Positions 1 through 8,000 are shown, counted from the stretch's first letter. The stretch is 20,766 nucleotides of DNA from Trichodesmium sp. MAG_R04 (GCA_023356515.1 JAKQYG010000013.1:1-20766); one strand, 5' to 3'. The notes: a model not told the origin generated them from the sequence alone. Translations and numbers: made by a program.

Positions 1-7
1 TGTAGAT

Positions 8-1129
8 ATGATTAATCAAAATCCTTTTGCAGTTGCTAATAAAAGTAGCTCTTTAGAAAAAATCAAAAATCGCATAAGAGATAGAATTCCGAACCCAGAA
101 GATTCTGCAAAAGAATCATTGATAACCTTTTGGAGTAAAGAATACTTAGCAAAAAATCAATTGGCTGATGAACTTAAATGGTTTGAAAAAGAAATCCAAC
201 CATTAATGACTAAAAATTATTATCGAGGTATTGGTGAAAGTGGAGGATTCACTGATTATTTTGGCATAATTGATATACCATTCATTATTATATTTGGTTT
301 AGAATTTTTAGGCAGAACATTTTTAATTAGTAGCCGTTATCCTAGCGTTAATTGGCCAGAAGCAATGCTATGGCGTTGGTATGATATTTTTTTACTATTA
401 CCATTTATACAAATATTGCGCATAATTCCTGTGACAATTCGCCTCAATGATGCTAAGATTATTAACCTTGAAACAATCAGGGCACAAGCAAGCCGAGGTT
501 TTCTTGCTTCCATTGCTCAAGAGCTAACAGAAGTAGTCATAATGCAATTAATTAATCAAGTACAAAAAGACATAACAAATGGTGAATTAGCCAAGCGAAT
601 CTTTTCCTTTCAAGAACGAACTTATATTGATCTAAATAACATAAACGAAATTGAAGCGATTACCACTAAATTAGTACAAATAACTGTCTGCAAAGTAATA
701 CCTCAAGTTCAATCAGATATAGAAGCTATAATCCGTTATAATGTAGAAAAAATAGTTGCCGCATCACCAGCATTTCAGAGACTTCAGCAAATACCAGGAG
801 CAGAAAACTTAGCAAATCAATTATCGGAAAGATTAGTCAAAGAATTATCCAATATTGCCACGCAGGGGCCACAAAATACTTACAAAGTAGTTAAAGCTGC
901 CATGGAAGATCCGGAGGGAACAAGATTATCCGAACAATTAGTTAAAAATTTCAGCAAAGTGCTAAATACAGAATTACAAGAGGAAGATACTTTAGAAGAA
1001 CTTCAATCCTTAGTATTAGCATTTCTTGAAGAAGTAAAAATTAACTATGTGATGGCAATGAGCGAGGAGGATGTCGAGAAAATTTTAGAAGAAACCAGAC
1101 AATTACAGCTTAGAGCTAATAAATCTTAA
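8..1129 (+). CDS. Conserved-looking membrane protein of unknown function, possibly 5'-partial
   Basis: I do not recognise a named family. The 373-residue reading has a soluble N-terminal part (1-80), two hydrophobic segments (about 84-107 and 124-145) and a long charged helical C-terminal part (150-373). The hydrophobic pair contains an acidic/arginine pattern (GLEFLGR at 97-103) and an aspartate before a segment with spaced arginines (WYDIFLLLPF then LRIIPVTIR). This loosely recalls the S2 to S4 part of voltage-sensor folds; that resemblance is inference. The C-terminal part looks like a helical cytoplasmic domain. The first ATG lies 8 bases from the window edge and the two codons before it are open, so the true start may be outside the window. 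A 246-base spacer separates it from rimP, so it is probably not in that operon. Confidence 0.8.
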   Translation: MINQNPFAVANKSSSLEKIKNRIRDRIPNPEDSAKESLITFWSKEYLAKNQLADELKWFEKEIQPLMTKNYYRGIGESGGFTDYFGIIDIPFIIIFGLEFLGRTFLISSRYPSVNWPEAMLWRWYDIFLLLPFIQILRIIPVTIRLNDAKIINLETIRAQASRGFLASIAQELTEVVIMQLINQVQKDITNGELAKRIFSFQERTYIDLNNINEIEAITTKLVQITVCKVIPQVQSDIEAIIRYNVEKIVAASPAFQRLQQIPGAENLANQLSERLVKELSNIATQGPQNTYKVVKAAMEDPEGTRLSEQLVKNFSKVLNTELQEEDTLEELQSLVLAFLEEVKINYVMAMSEEDVEKILEETRQLQLRANKS

Positions 1130-1291
1130 GATACTGAAGCATTCTAAGGCTTGGAAAATACTTAAATGTAGAATATTATGTGTGACTCGTTGGCTAATCA
1201 AAACTGCTTTTCAGCAGATATAGCAAGTCTTCCGTCCCTTAAAGGAGGTTAAAATACGGCCAAAAGATGTCAAGATAAAACAAAAAAGAGA

Positions 1292-1297
1292 TATAAT
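1292..1297 (+). promoter_or_regulatory. Candidate -10 element for the rimP-nusA operon
   Basis: A perfect TATAAT lies 79 bases before the rimP start and about 43 bases before the terminator-like hairpin, so a transcript begun here would carry that hairpin in its leader. No good -35 hexamer is visible about 17 bases upstream. The assignment rests on one hexamer in AT-rich DNA. Confidence 0.4.
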
Positions 1298-1339
1298 ACT
1301 AGAAAATAGTTAAAATGTTATTAACAATTGCCAATGGGG

Positions 1340-1363
1340 AGTGGGTAAAGCCCACTTTTTTTT
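1340..1363 (+). terminator. Terminator-like hairpin in the rimP leader (candidate attenuator)
   Basis: AGTGGG (1340-1345) pairs perfectly with CCCACT (1351-1356) across the loop TAAAG, and a run of eight T (1356-1363) follows directly. This is the form of an intrinsic terminator. It ends only 12 bases before the rimP ATG and lies downstream of the candidate -10, so it fits a leader attenuator better than the end of the preceding gene 200 bases away. A rimP leader with a premature terminator is known in other bacteria, and the E. coli operon is autoregulated by NusA. Extending this to here is inference. Confidence 0.6.
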
Positions 1364-1375
1364 ATTGCATTTGTC

Positions 1376-1837
1376 ATGAGTCATCCATTAGTACCACAAA
1401 TCATCAAATTTGCTACTCCTATTGCGAAATCTCTAGGATTGGAATTAGTAGGAGCAGTATTCCATACAAACCAGTATCCACCAGTTTTGCGATTGGACAT
1501 TAGACACCCTCATCAAGACACAGGTTTAGATGACTGTGAACGGATGAGTCGTGCTATAGAGGAACAACTAGATACAGTAAATATAATTCCTGAACCATAT
1601 TTACTAGAAATATCCAGCCCTGGTATTTCTAAGTTTTTGGATAATGACCGAGATTTCATTGCCTTTAAAGGCTTTAGTGTAACTGTGAACACCTGCAAAC
1701 CCTATAAAGGTAAAAATAACTGGACAGGACAACTGATTAGTCGTGATTCAACAGCTGTTTACATTAACCAAAAAGGGCGACAAGCGAGTATTCCACGTTA
1801 TCTGATTAATACTGTTCAACTACAAGAAGGAAGGTAG
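1376..1837 (+). CDS. rimP: Ribosome maturation factor RimP
   Basis: RimP (YhbC) assists assembly of the 30S ribosomal subunit in the cytoplasm. The 153-residue length is normal for the family. The N-terminal alpha/beta domain (about 1-77) contains LGLELVGAVF and VLRLDIRHP followed by GLDDCERMSRAIEEQLD. The phrase YLLEISSPGISKFL (about 82-95) is the family signature, followed by the small SH3-like C-terminal domain (about 96-150). The ATG at 1376 is chosen because the protein then begins right at the conserved domain; no strong ribosome binding site is seen, and the leader hairpin ends 12 bases upstream. nusA follows 58 bases later, so co-transcription is likely. Confidence 0.95.
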   Translation: MSHPLVPQIIKFATPIAKSLGLELVGAVFHTNQYPPVLRLDIRHPHQDTGLDDCERMSRAIEEQLDTVNIIPEPYLLEISSPGISKFLDNDRDFIAFKGFSVTVNTCKPYKGKNNWTGQLISRDSTAVYINQKGRQASIPRYLINTVQLQEGR

Positions 1838-1895
1838 AAATTAAAAAGTAGTCATTAATAACAATAATTCATAAAAATTTAGAGGATAAAAAATT

Positions 1896-3242
1896 ATGTC
1901 AATGGTTAGTTTGCCTGGACTTAAAGAATTGATTGGAAATATTAGTAAAGATCGCAATTTACCAAAACAAGCAGTTCAGACTGCTTTAAGAGAAGCTTTG
2001 TTAAAAGGATATGAACGCTACAGACGGACTCAACGCCTAGATGGAATCAATTTCACAGATGATTACTTTGACAACTTTGAAATAGAGTTGGATATTGAAG
2101 AGGAAGGTTATCGGGTCTTGGCGACAAAAACCATTGTTGAAAAAGTAAAAAATCCAGATCACCATATAGCTCTCCAAGAAGTTTTAGAAGTAGCCTCAGA
2201 GGCTCAGTTAAATGACACAGTATTCTTAGATGTGACACCAGATAAAAATGAATTTGGTCGCATGGCCGCCATACAAACCAAACAAGTATTAGCTCAAAAA
2301 CTACGAGATCAGCAACGAAAAATGATTCAAGAAGAATTTCAAGACTTAGAAGGAGAAGTTCTTCAAGCCAGAGTTTTGAGATTTGAAAAACAGTCAATTA
2401 TCTTAGCTGTAAGTAGTGGCTTTGGTAGACCAGAAGTAGAAGCTGAACTGCCTAAAAAAGAACAATTACCTAACGACAACTATCGCGCTAATGCAACTTT
2501 TAAAGTTTACCTGAAGCGGGTATGTGAAGGCTCAACTCGTGGGCCTCAATTACTTGCGTCTAGAGCTGATGCTGGCTTAGTGGTTTATTTATTTGAAAAT
2601 GAAGTCCCAGAAATTGAAGATGAAATAGTGAGAATTGTGGCAGTTGCTAGAGAGGCCAATCCCCCATCCCGGTATGTTGGTCCCCGAACTAAAATAGCAG
2701 TTGATACTCTAGAAAGGGATGTAGATCCTGTAGGAGCTTGCATTGGTGCAAGGGGGTCAAGAATTCAGGTAGTGGTGAATGAATTAAGGGGTGAAAAAAT
2801 AGATGTAATTCGCTGGTCTCCAGACCCCTCTACATATATCTCGAATTCTCTTAGTCCAGCTAGAGTAGATGAAGTTCGCTTGATTGATCTAGAGGAAAGG
2901 AGGTCTCATATTTTGGTATCTGAAGACCAACTTAGTTTGGCAATTGGCAAGGAAGGACAAAATGTGCGTCTAGCTGCTCGCCTGACAGGTTGGAAAATAG
3001 ATATTAAGGACACGGATAAATATGACCATGCTGAAGAAGATAGCAAAGTTGCGGCTGAAGTATTTCATCGTCAGGCATTGGCTGAACAACAAGAAGAAAA
3101 TGGAACTGAGGAACCAGAATTAGAAGTAATAGAAAATACTGTTGACAAAAATTTTGATGAGCGAGATGATTATTTAGAGATTGACGAAGGTGAAATTGAA
3201 TATTCCTTGGAATTAACCGAGCTAGATAGTAGGAAGTTATAG
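1896..3242 (+). CDS. nusA: Transcription termination/antitermination protein NusA
   Basis: NusA binds RNA polymerase and nascent RNA and modulates pausing, termination and antitermination. The order is an N-terminal polymerase-binding domain (about 1-130), an S1 RNA-binding domain (about 150-215, LEGEVLQARVLRFEKQ onwards), and two KH domains with GARGSRIQVV near 283 and IGKEGQNVRLAARLTGW near 350. An acidic tail (about 375-448) ends the protein and no E. coli-type AR repeats are present, as is usual in cyanobacteria. The start at 1896 has GAGG at 1882-1885; a second ATG two codons on (1902) is possible. The next gene of the usual cluster, ylxR, is displaced 1.2 kb downstream by mobile-element debris. 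Confidence 0.97.
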   Translation: MSMVSLPGLKELIGNISKDRNLPKQAVQTALREALLKGYERYRRTQRLDGINFTDDYFDNFEIELDIEEEGYRVLATKTIVEKVKNPDHHIALQEVLEVASEAQLNDTVFLDVTPDKNEFGRMAAIQTKQVLAQKLRDQQRKMIQEEFQDLEGEVLQARVLRFEKQSIILAVSSGFGRPEVEAELPKKEQLPNDNYRANATFKVYLKRVCEGSTRGPQLLASRADAGLVVYLFENEVPEIEDEIVRIVAVAREANPPSRYVGPRTKIAVDTLERDVDPVGACIGARGSRIQVVVNELRGEKIDVIRWSPDPSTYISNSLSPARVDEVRLIDLEERRSHILVSEDQLSLAIGKEGQNVRLAARLTGWKIDIKDTDKYDHAEEDSKVAAEVFHRQALAEQQEENGTEEPELEVIENTVDKNFDERDDYLEIDEGEIEYSLELTELDSRKL

Positions 3243-3244
3243 GG

Positions 3245-3271
3245 ATAACTATTGCTAGCTAAGGCTTTCAG
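3245..3271 (+). repeat. 27-bp dispersed repeat, copy 1 (after nusA)
   Basis: It begins two bases after the nusA stop and matches 4789-4815 at 25 of 27 positions. The core reads GCTAAGGCTTTCAG. In this copy ATTGCT (3251-3256) can pair with AGCAAT (3270-3275), giving a short hairpin without a T run. A shorter match, AAGGCTTTCA, occurs at 9319-9328. Confidence 0.7.
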
Positions 3272-3317
3272 CAATCTCAAGGTTAGAAACTCACAATTTC
3301 AGAACTATTATCATACA

Positions 3318-3344
3318 TTTAGTACTACATTTTGTAGTGCTAAA
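3318..3344. repeat. Strong hairpin with 12-bp stem after nusA
   Basis: TTTAGTACTACA (3318-3329) pairs with TGTAGTGCTAAA (3333-3344) with one G-T wobble and a three-base loop. No T run follows, so it is not a standard terminator. It lies 76 bases after the nusA stop and could stabilise the 3' end of a processed nusA message or be a small mobile palindrome. Nothing else in 3345-3478 is recognised. Confidence 0.6.
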
Positions 3345-3478
3345 TATCAGTTAAAAGTAAAAAGCAAGAAGAAAATTATAGCGGTCAATACGAGCAAAGG
3401 ATTGAGCAAGTATTTATACTGAATATTTTCCTAAGGATTTGACTCCTAATCAAGGTAAATGAAGATAATTTTTATAGT

Positions 3479-3588
3479 ATGATCAAGTTTCCCCCGTACA
3501 AATCTACTATAAAACTCTAAAACCCTTATCAATACTTATTAGTACAGCTATTGCCCTTTCTGGATGTTGCTTAGATGTGAATTTGTGA
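3479..3588 (+). pseudogene. Possible relic of a lipoprotein signal peptide
   Basis: An ATG at 3479 opens 13 codons (MIKFPPYKSTIKL) before a stop. A second frame from 3514 reads LKPLSILISTAIALSGCCLD and then stops. Joined by one frameshift, these would make a positively charged start, a hydrophobic core and a lipobox-like LSGC, as in a substrate-binding lipoprotein. No downstream domain remains, so the parent gene cannot be named. This could be chance in AT-rich DNA. Confidence 0.25.
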
Positions 3589-3889
3589 TATTTCTTAATA
3601 AAAACTCCCTGGGGTTATCTGCTAAAATACGGAAGTATGTTTCAACTGACTCTACCACAACAAAAACTAGCTAGATTTATTAGATTATTTAAAAATTTAT
3701 TTAGATTATGCCCTTTTGTCAAAGGTGAGAAGTTAAGTATAAATACTCAAGCAAGTTCGCGATTTCATACTAATTTACATTTTACCGAAAAATTGGGTTT
3801 AAAGCCTCGCCCTTCTAGGGGAACTTTTTAGTTGACTTTTTCTACAGGTTATGTTATCATTTATTTATTTTAAGTTCAAAAGTCATTCT

Positions 3890-4146
3890 ATGAAAGCAAG
3901 ATTTAAGTACTGTATATATCCGACAATTGGGAACCCACATCTCAAATTTATTTGCTATGTTGTGGATTTAAAGGTGTAAAATTAGATTTATCAATTCGTG
4001 AGTGGGAATGTCTAAATTGTAGGGCTAAACATGATCGAGACGAAAATGCAGCAAGAAATATATTGGTCGCGGGTGAGCATACCGAGACTTTGAAAGGACA
4101 TGGGGGTAAGCAGCCAGACTACTGTCAAAGTAGAAGCAGCCTGTGA
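3890..4146 (+). pseudogene. tnpB: tnpB remnant: N-terminal tip joined to C-terminal zinc ribbon
   Basis: TnpB is the RNA-guided nuclease of IS200/IS605 elements. From ATG 3890 the sequence reads MKARFKYCIYPT, which matches the usual TnpB start. About twelve codons later the frame changes (junction near 3925-3931) and the other frame reads EPTSQIYLLCCGFKG, then REWECLNCRAKHDRDENAA, the C-terminal zinc-ribbon and last RuvC region, ending at TGA 4146. Some 300 central codons, including the first RuvC aspartate and the glutamate, are gone. In the first zinc knuckle a tyrosine seems to stand where the first cysteine is expected, a further sign of decay. No active nuclease can be made. The start codon, the last RuvC aspartate motif (DRDENAA) and the second CxxC remain. 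Confidence 0.75.
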
Positions 4147-4158
4147 GATGTCAACCCG

Positions 4159-4208
4159 CCGAGAGACTAAGGCTCGGTAGGGAACCCAGTTCCTTTAGGC
4201 CGGGGAGG
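4159..4208 (+). other. Right-end palindromes of the tnpB element (possible omega-RNA scaffold relic)
   Basis: Consecutive small hairpins follow the tnpB stop: CCGAG (4159-4163) with CTCGG (4173-4177), GGAAC (4181-4185) with GTTCC (4189-4193), and TCCT with AGGA (about 4191-4208). In this family the right end, together with the 3' part of tnpB, encodes the guide (omega/re) RNA scaffold, with the guide taken from the flanking DNA. Here the flank would begin near 4215 with AGATTGAAGT. Whether an RNA is made is unknown. Confidence 0.5.
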
Positions 4209-4355
4209 AGTCAAAGATTGAAGTACGGAATGTAGAATAGATGCTGTGAGCCCTACTCCAGGCAAATAAAAGTATTTTTCACCTTATTGATTATGGGGAA
4301 TTACTATAAATGATTATCCTGAGAAAAAATCTGAATAATTGAGTAAAACAATCTA

Positions 4356-4445
4356 CAGGACTTACGCAACGGTAATATGTATAGTGGAAATATCTTGAAA
4401 ATGATAATTTTTTGCACCATATATAGCGGTATTGCGTAAGTCCTG
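4356..4445. mobile_element. 90-bp MITE with 14-bp perfect inverted ends
   Basis: CAGGACTTACGCAA (4356-4369) is the exact reverse complement of TTGCGTAAGTCCTG (4432-4445). The element is flanked on both sides by ATCTA (4351-4355 and 4446-4450), a 5-bp target duplication. The 62-base core has no coding capacity and is partly self-complementary (TATATGG-like segments). Such short non-autonomous elements are moved by a transposase recognising the same ends. From memory, this terminal sequence is common in cyanobacterial genomes, but I do not assign a family. Its right end is 24 bases before the ylxR start, so it lies within the promoter or leader of that gene. Confidence 0.88.
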
Positions 4446-4469
4446 ATCTAGTTACAATATAGAGTTAGA

Positions 4470-4721
4470 ATGAAACCCAATTACCGCCGATGTGTTAGTT
4501 GTAAAAAACTGTCTCCTAAAGAAGAATTTTGGCGAGTTGTGCGGAGCAAAAAATCTGCTACTATTAGTTTGGATAAAGGAGAAGGTCGTTCAGCTTACAT
4601 TTGTGGAAAAATCGAATGTTTGAGAGCTGCCCATAAAAAAAATAAGTTAGGCCGTTCGCTCAAAGCTAATGTACCACTAGAGATATACCGATCACTATGG
4701 CAAAAACTGGAAAATTTATGA
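4470..4721 (+). CDS. ylxR: YlxR family RNA-binding protein (DUF448)
   Basis: YlxR is a small nucleic-acid-binding protein usually encoded between nusA and infB; in Bacillus it modulates RNase P. The 83 residues contain RRCVSCKK (6-13), WRVVR (21-25), GRSAYIC (39-45) and a C-terminal basic stretch KKNKLGRSLK (56-65), all typical. Cysteines 8, 11, 45 and 50 could form a metal or structural knot. The ATG at 4470 places the RRCVSC motif at the expected distance; only a weak GAG lies upstream. A possible -10 TACAAT (4453-4458) sits between the MITE and the gene, so ylxR may now be transcribed separately from nusA. Confidence 0.93.
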   Translation: MKPNYRRCVSCKKLSPKEEFWRVVRSKKSATISLDKGEGRSAYICGKIECLRAAHKKNKLGRSLKANVPLEIYRSLWQKLENL

Positions 4722-4788
4722 TCCAAAAACTACCAAAAATAACTAAAGCTAGATTTAAGTAAGGTCTAGAAAGTGCAAAGTTTTTATA

Positions 4789-4815
4789 ATAACTATTGCT
4801 GGTTAAGGCTTTCAG
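4789..4815 (+). repeat. 27-bp dispersed repeat, copy 2 (after ylxR)
   Basis: It matches 3245-3271 at 25 of 27 positions (AGC in copy 1 reads GGT here). Its last 11 bases, AAGGCTTTCAG, form the 5' arm of the hairpin at 4805-4867. The two copies bracket the nusA-ylxR spacer and ylxR itself. Confidence 0.7.
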
Positions 4816-4877
4816 GGAAATCATGATATTAAACTCTCTACTGAGAGCTATAAATGCTGTAGGCCTTTTTTATTTTT
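4805..4877 (+). terminator. Long terminator-like hairpin between ylxR and infB
   Basis: AAGGCTTTCAG (4805-4815) pairs with CTGTAGGCCTT (4857-4867): ten of eleven positions match, one of them G-U, with a single T-T mismatch. Inside is a second stem, CTCTC (4834-4838) with GAGAG (4843-4847), loop TACT. Thymines follow (4866-4871 and 4873-4877). The shape is that of an intrinsic terminator or attenuator after ylxR, and would reduce read-through into infB. Its effect in the cell is untested. Confidence 0.55.
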
Positions 4878-4978
4878 AGTAATATAGCAAATCGTTGTTT
4901 TAGCAGAATTTTGTTCTCTCCAGTTAAGGTGAAAACTAAAAAAAACCTTTTCGGCAACAAAACTAAGCATAAATTTAG

Positions 4979-4984
4979 TATAAT
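4979..4984 (+). promoter_or_regulatory. Candidate -10 element for infB
   Basis: A perfect TATAAT lies 71 bases before the infB start and downstream of the terminator-like hairpin, so infB could have its own promoter. No clear -35 hexamer is seen, and the region is AT-rich. The 334-base spacer 4722-5055 otherwise holds only the repeat and hairpin. Confidence 0.3.
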
Positions 4985-5055
4985 TATAGTGTATTCCTAA
5001 AATCAATAATTATAGCAATGTAAAAATAGATTGTTTAAAGAGAGGGTAGATGTGG

Positions 5056-8000
5056 ATGAACAGTGGAAAAGTAAGAATTTATGAACTATCAAAGGAATTG
5101 AATTTGGAAAACAAAGATATATTAGCAGTTTGTCAAAGGCTCAACATATCAGTGAAGAGTCATAGTAGCACTATTACAGAATCTGAAGCAGAACTAATTC
5201 GCACTACAGCAGAAAACTTACCCCACTCTCCTAGTCAGTCTGCTGCTCCAGAAAAAAGTGACTCTCAAAATCAAGATTCAGGCAGTAGTTATAACGAACA
5301 GAAAAAACAGCAGATACTAGAAGTACGCAAACTCAAAACATTGGTAGAAAAATCTCAGCAAAAAAAACATAGTAAAATACACAGTAATTTAGTGGCAACT
5401 CCTCCAAAAACCTCGGTATTAGATAATCAAGTTAAACCAGTTGGTAGATCAAAGCCAAACTCATCTCTAAAATCAGAGACACTAAAAGATAAATCTGACT
5501 CAGAAGTAAGCAATAATTCTCTAATGCAACGTCCTGATAGACCCTTAAATAAGGGCAATTCTGTTGATAAAAATCGTGCTTCAGAGAAAACAAATAGTAA
5601 TGAAAAGCTAACAGTAGCAGTCCCAAAATTAGTAGCTCCACCTGAAAGAACAGTAACTCCTAGCTTGAACAGAAATCTACGAAATTCTAACCTTAACAAG
5701 CCGAATCAAAAAAATAAGAAACCAAGGCAAGAAGGCAAGAAAAGAAAAGATAGGGAAGAAAAACCTATTGAAAAAGCGACAATTGTATCTAAAAAAGAAA
5801 ATAAAGATACTCCTCATAATAATAGAGAAAGTATAAAAATATCTCCTTCTACTCCTGAAACTTCTCCTCAATTCAAGCAAAAATATCGAGATAAGCCAAC
5901 AGTTAAACTAAAGCAAGAACAAAAACCTCAACTGGCGCCAAAGCCCACTCAAATGGCACCAAAGCCAAAACTAGCAATGCCTGTTACAGAAGAATCAACA
6001 GATATTAACTTAGGTTTAAATGTAGAAGGAAAAGGGGAAGAAGATAATGTAATAGAAACTATAAACTATGGTTTAGAAAAACCAAGGCGAAAAACTATAA
6101 TTCCAAATAGGCCGACTTTAACGAAAGTAAAGAAAGGTTCAAAGTGGGAAGAAGAAGAAGAGGATACGGGGGAAGTTATTCAGAAAAGTGCTAAATCTAT
6201 TACCAAGGCTAAACGTCTTCGTGTAAAACCTTTACTGGAAGATGAAGATGAAGAATTAGCTGAGCTTCTGAATAAACCTGCACCAGTCACAATGAGTTTA
6301 TCTTTAGCTCGTCCGACAAAACCAAAAAGTTTTGCCGAAAAAAATAAATCTCAGTCTAGTAGCAATACTTCGAATATTAAAAAGAAATCTCATCAATCCC
6401 TTGAATATGTTAAGCCTGAAGGGAATGAAAAAACTAAACCTGCCGAAGTAAAACCTGTAGAAAAATTAGTGATCAATTCCTCTATGACAGTTCAGGAACT
6501 AGCATTAGCTTTAGCAGTGCCGGAAACAGAAATTATCAGAAGACTTTTTATGAAAGGTATAGCAGTTAATATTACTGAAAGTCTAGATATTCCTACCATA
6601 GAAATGGTGGTACAAGAGGAAGGAATTTCAATAGAAATCTCAGAAGAGCAATCAGCAGCCGAGAAAACCACTGAAATGCTTGAAGATGGGGACCTAGCAA
6701 GTCTTCAACGCCGTCCTCCAGTTGTAACAATCATGGGACACGTTGATCATGGAAAAACTAGTCTCTTAGACTCGATTCGTGCAACTAAAGTAGCCGCAGG
6801 GGAAGCAGGTGGTATTACTCAGCATATAGGAGCTTACCATGCTGATGTAGAACATGAAGGTCAGATGCAGCAAATAGTATTCTTAGATACTCCTGGCCAC
6901 GAAGCTTTTACTGCAATGCGAGCTAGGGGGGCCAGGGTTACGGACATTGCTGTGTTAGTTGTAGCTGCAGATGATGGGGTACAACCACAAACTATAGAAG
7001 CTATTAGCCATGCTAAAGCCGCAAAAGTACCACTGATAGTAGCAATAAACAAAATTGATAAGGAGGAAGCTAACCCAGACCGCGTTAAACAGGAATTGAT
7101 GGAACATGGTCTAGTACCTGAAGAGTGGGGCGGAGATTCAATCATGATTCCAGTTAGTGCTATCCAGAAACAAAATTTGGATACTTTGCTGGAAATGATT
7201 TTGCTGGTGTCGGAAGTAGAAGTTTTGCAAGCGAATCCAGAACGTTTTGCCAAAGGTACAGTTATTGAAGCTAATTTGGATAAAGCTAGAGGCCCAGTAG
7301 CTACCTTATTAGTACAAAATGGGACTTTAAGAGTAGGGGATATTGTAATTGCTGGTTCAGTTTATGGAAAAGTGCGGGCAATGATTGATGATCGAGGCTA
7401 TCGAGTAGATAAAGCTAGTCCATCTTTTGCTGTAGAAGTTCTTGGTCTTAGAGATGTGCCTCAAGCTGGTGATGAGTTTGAAGTGTTTGAGAATGAAAAA
7501 AAAGCTTCAGCTATTACCGCAGAAAGAGCAGATGCGAAAAGAGAATCACGGATTATGCGTCGAGCTAGTTTGGGTGCTGTTTCAGTTCGTGCTCAGGAAG
7601 GAGAACTCAAGGAACTTAACTTAATACTCAAAGCTGATGTTCAAGGTTCAATAGAAGCTATTGTTGCAGCTTTACGACAACTACCTCAAAGAGAAGTGCA
7701 ACTAAGGTTACTATTATCTGGAGCTGGAGAAATCACAGAAACAGATATTGACTTAGCAGCAGCTAGTGAGGCTGTAATTATTGGTTTTAATACAACTATG
7801 GCATCAGGAGCCCGTCAGGCAGCAGATGCGGCTGGAGTAGATGTGCGAGAATATAATATCATCTATAAACTCTTGGATGATATCCAGGGGGCAATGGAAG
7901 GTTTGTTAGATCCTGAACTTGTAGAAGAATCATTAGGTGAAGTAGAAGTCCGTGCTGTATTTACAGTTAACCGTGGTGCTGTTGCTGGTTGCTATGTGCT

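Larger units (their letters stand above)
3804..4214 (+). mobile_element. Internally deleted IS200/IS605-type (tnpB) element
   Basis: The stretch keeps both ends of an IS605-family tnpB element but lacks most of its middle. At the left, a palindrome CCCT-TCT-AGGG (3810-3820) sits in a GC-rich patch typical of these ends. The tnpB start codon is at 3890. The tnpB 3' end and the hairpin-rich right end run to about 4214, finishing with GGGGAGGAGTCAA. The outer limits are estimates from the palindromes, since these elements make no target duplication. The length is about 0.4 kb against well over 1 kb for an intact element. It lies between nusA and ylxR, which are normally adjacent, in the same direction as the operon. 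It cannot move by itself but may be mobilised by a TnpA made elsewhere. Confidence 0.65.

Noticed and set aside
1315..1503. 62-codon + frame overlapping the rimP start
   Set aside because: It runs through the leader hairpin and overlaps rimP in another frame; no family resemblance.
3637..3831. 64-codon + frame before the tnpB remnant
   Set aside because: Its end (KPRPSRGTF) is translation of the element's left-end palindrome, and the rest shows no family resemblance; likely spurious.
5050..5055. Earlier ATG for infB, two codons upstream
   Set aside because: It is only three bases from GAGGG, and the family normally begins MN.GKVRIYEL, which matches ATG 5056.
6861..7253. 130-codon frame antisense to infB
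   Set aside because: It lies wholly opposite the conserved GTPase domain of IF-2 and shows no protein-like motifs.
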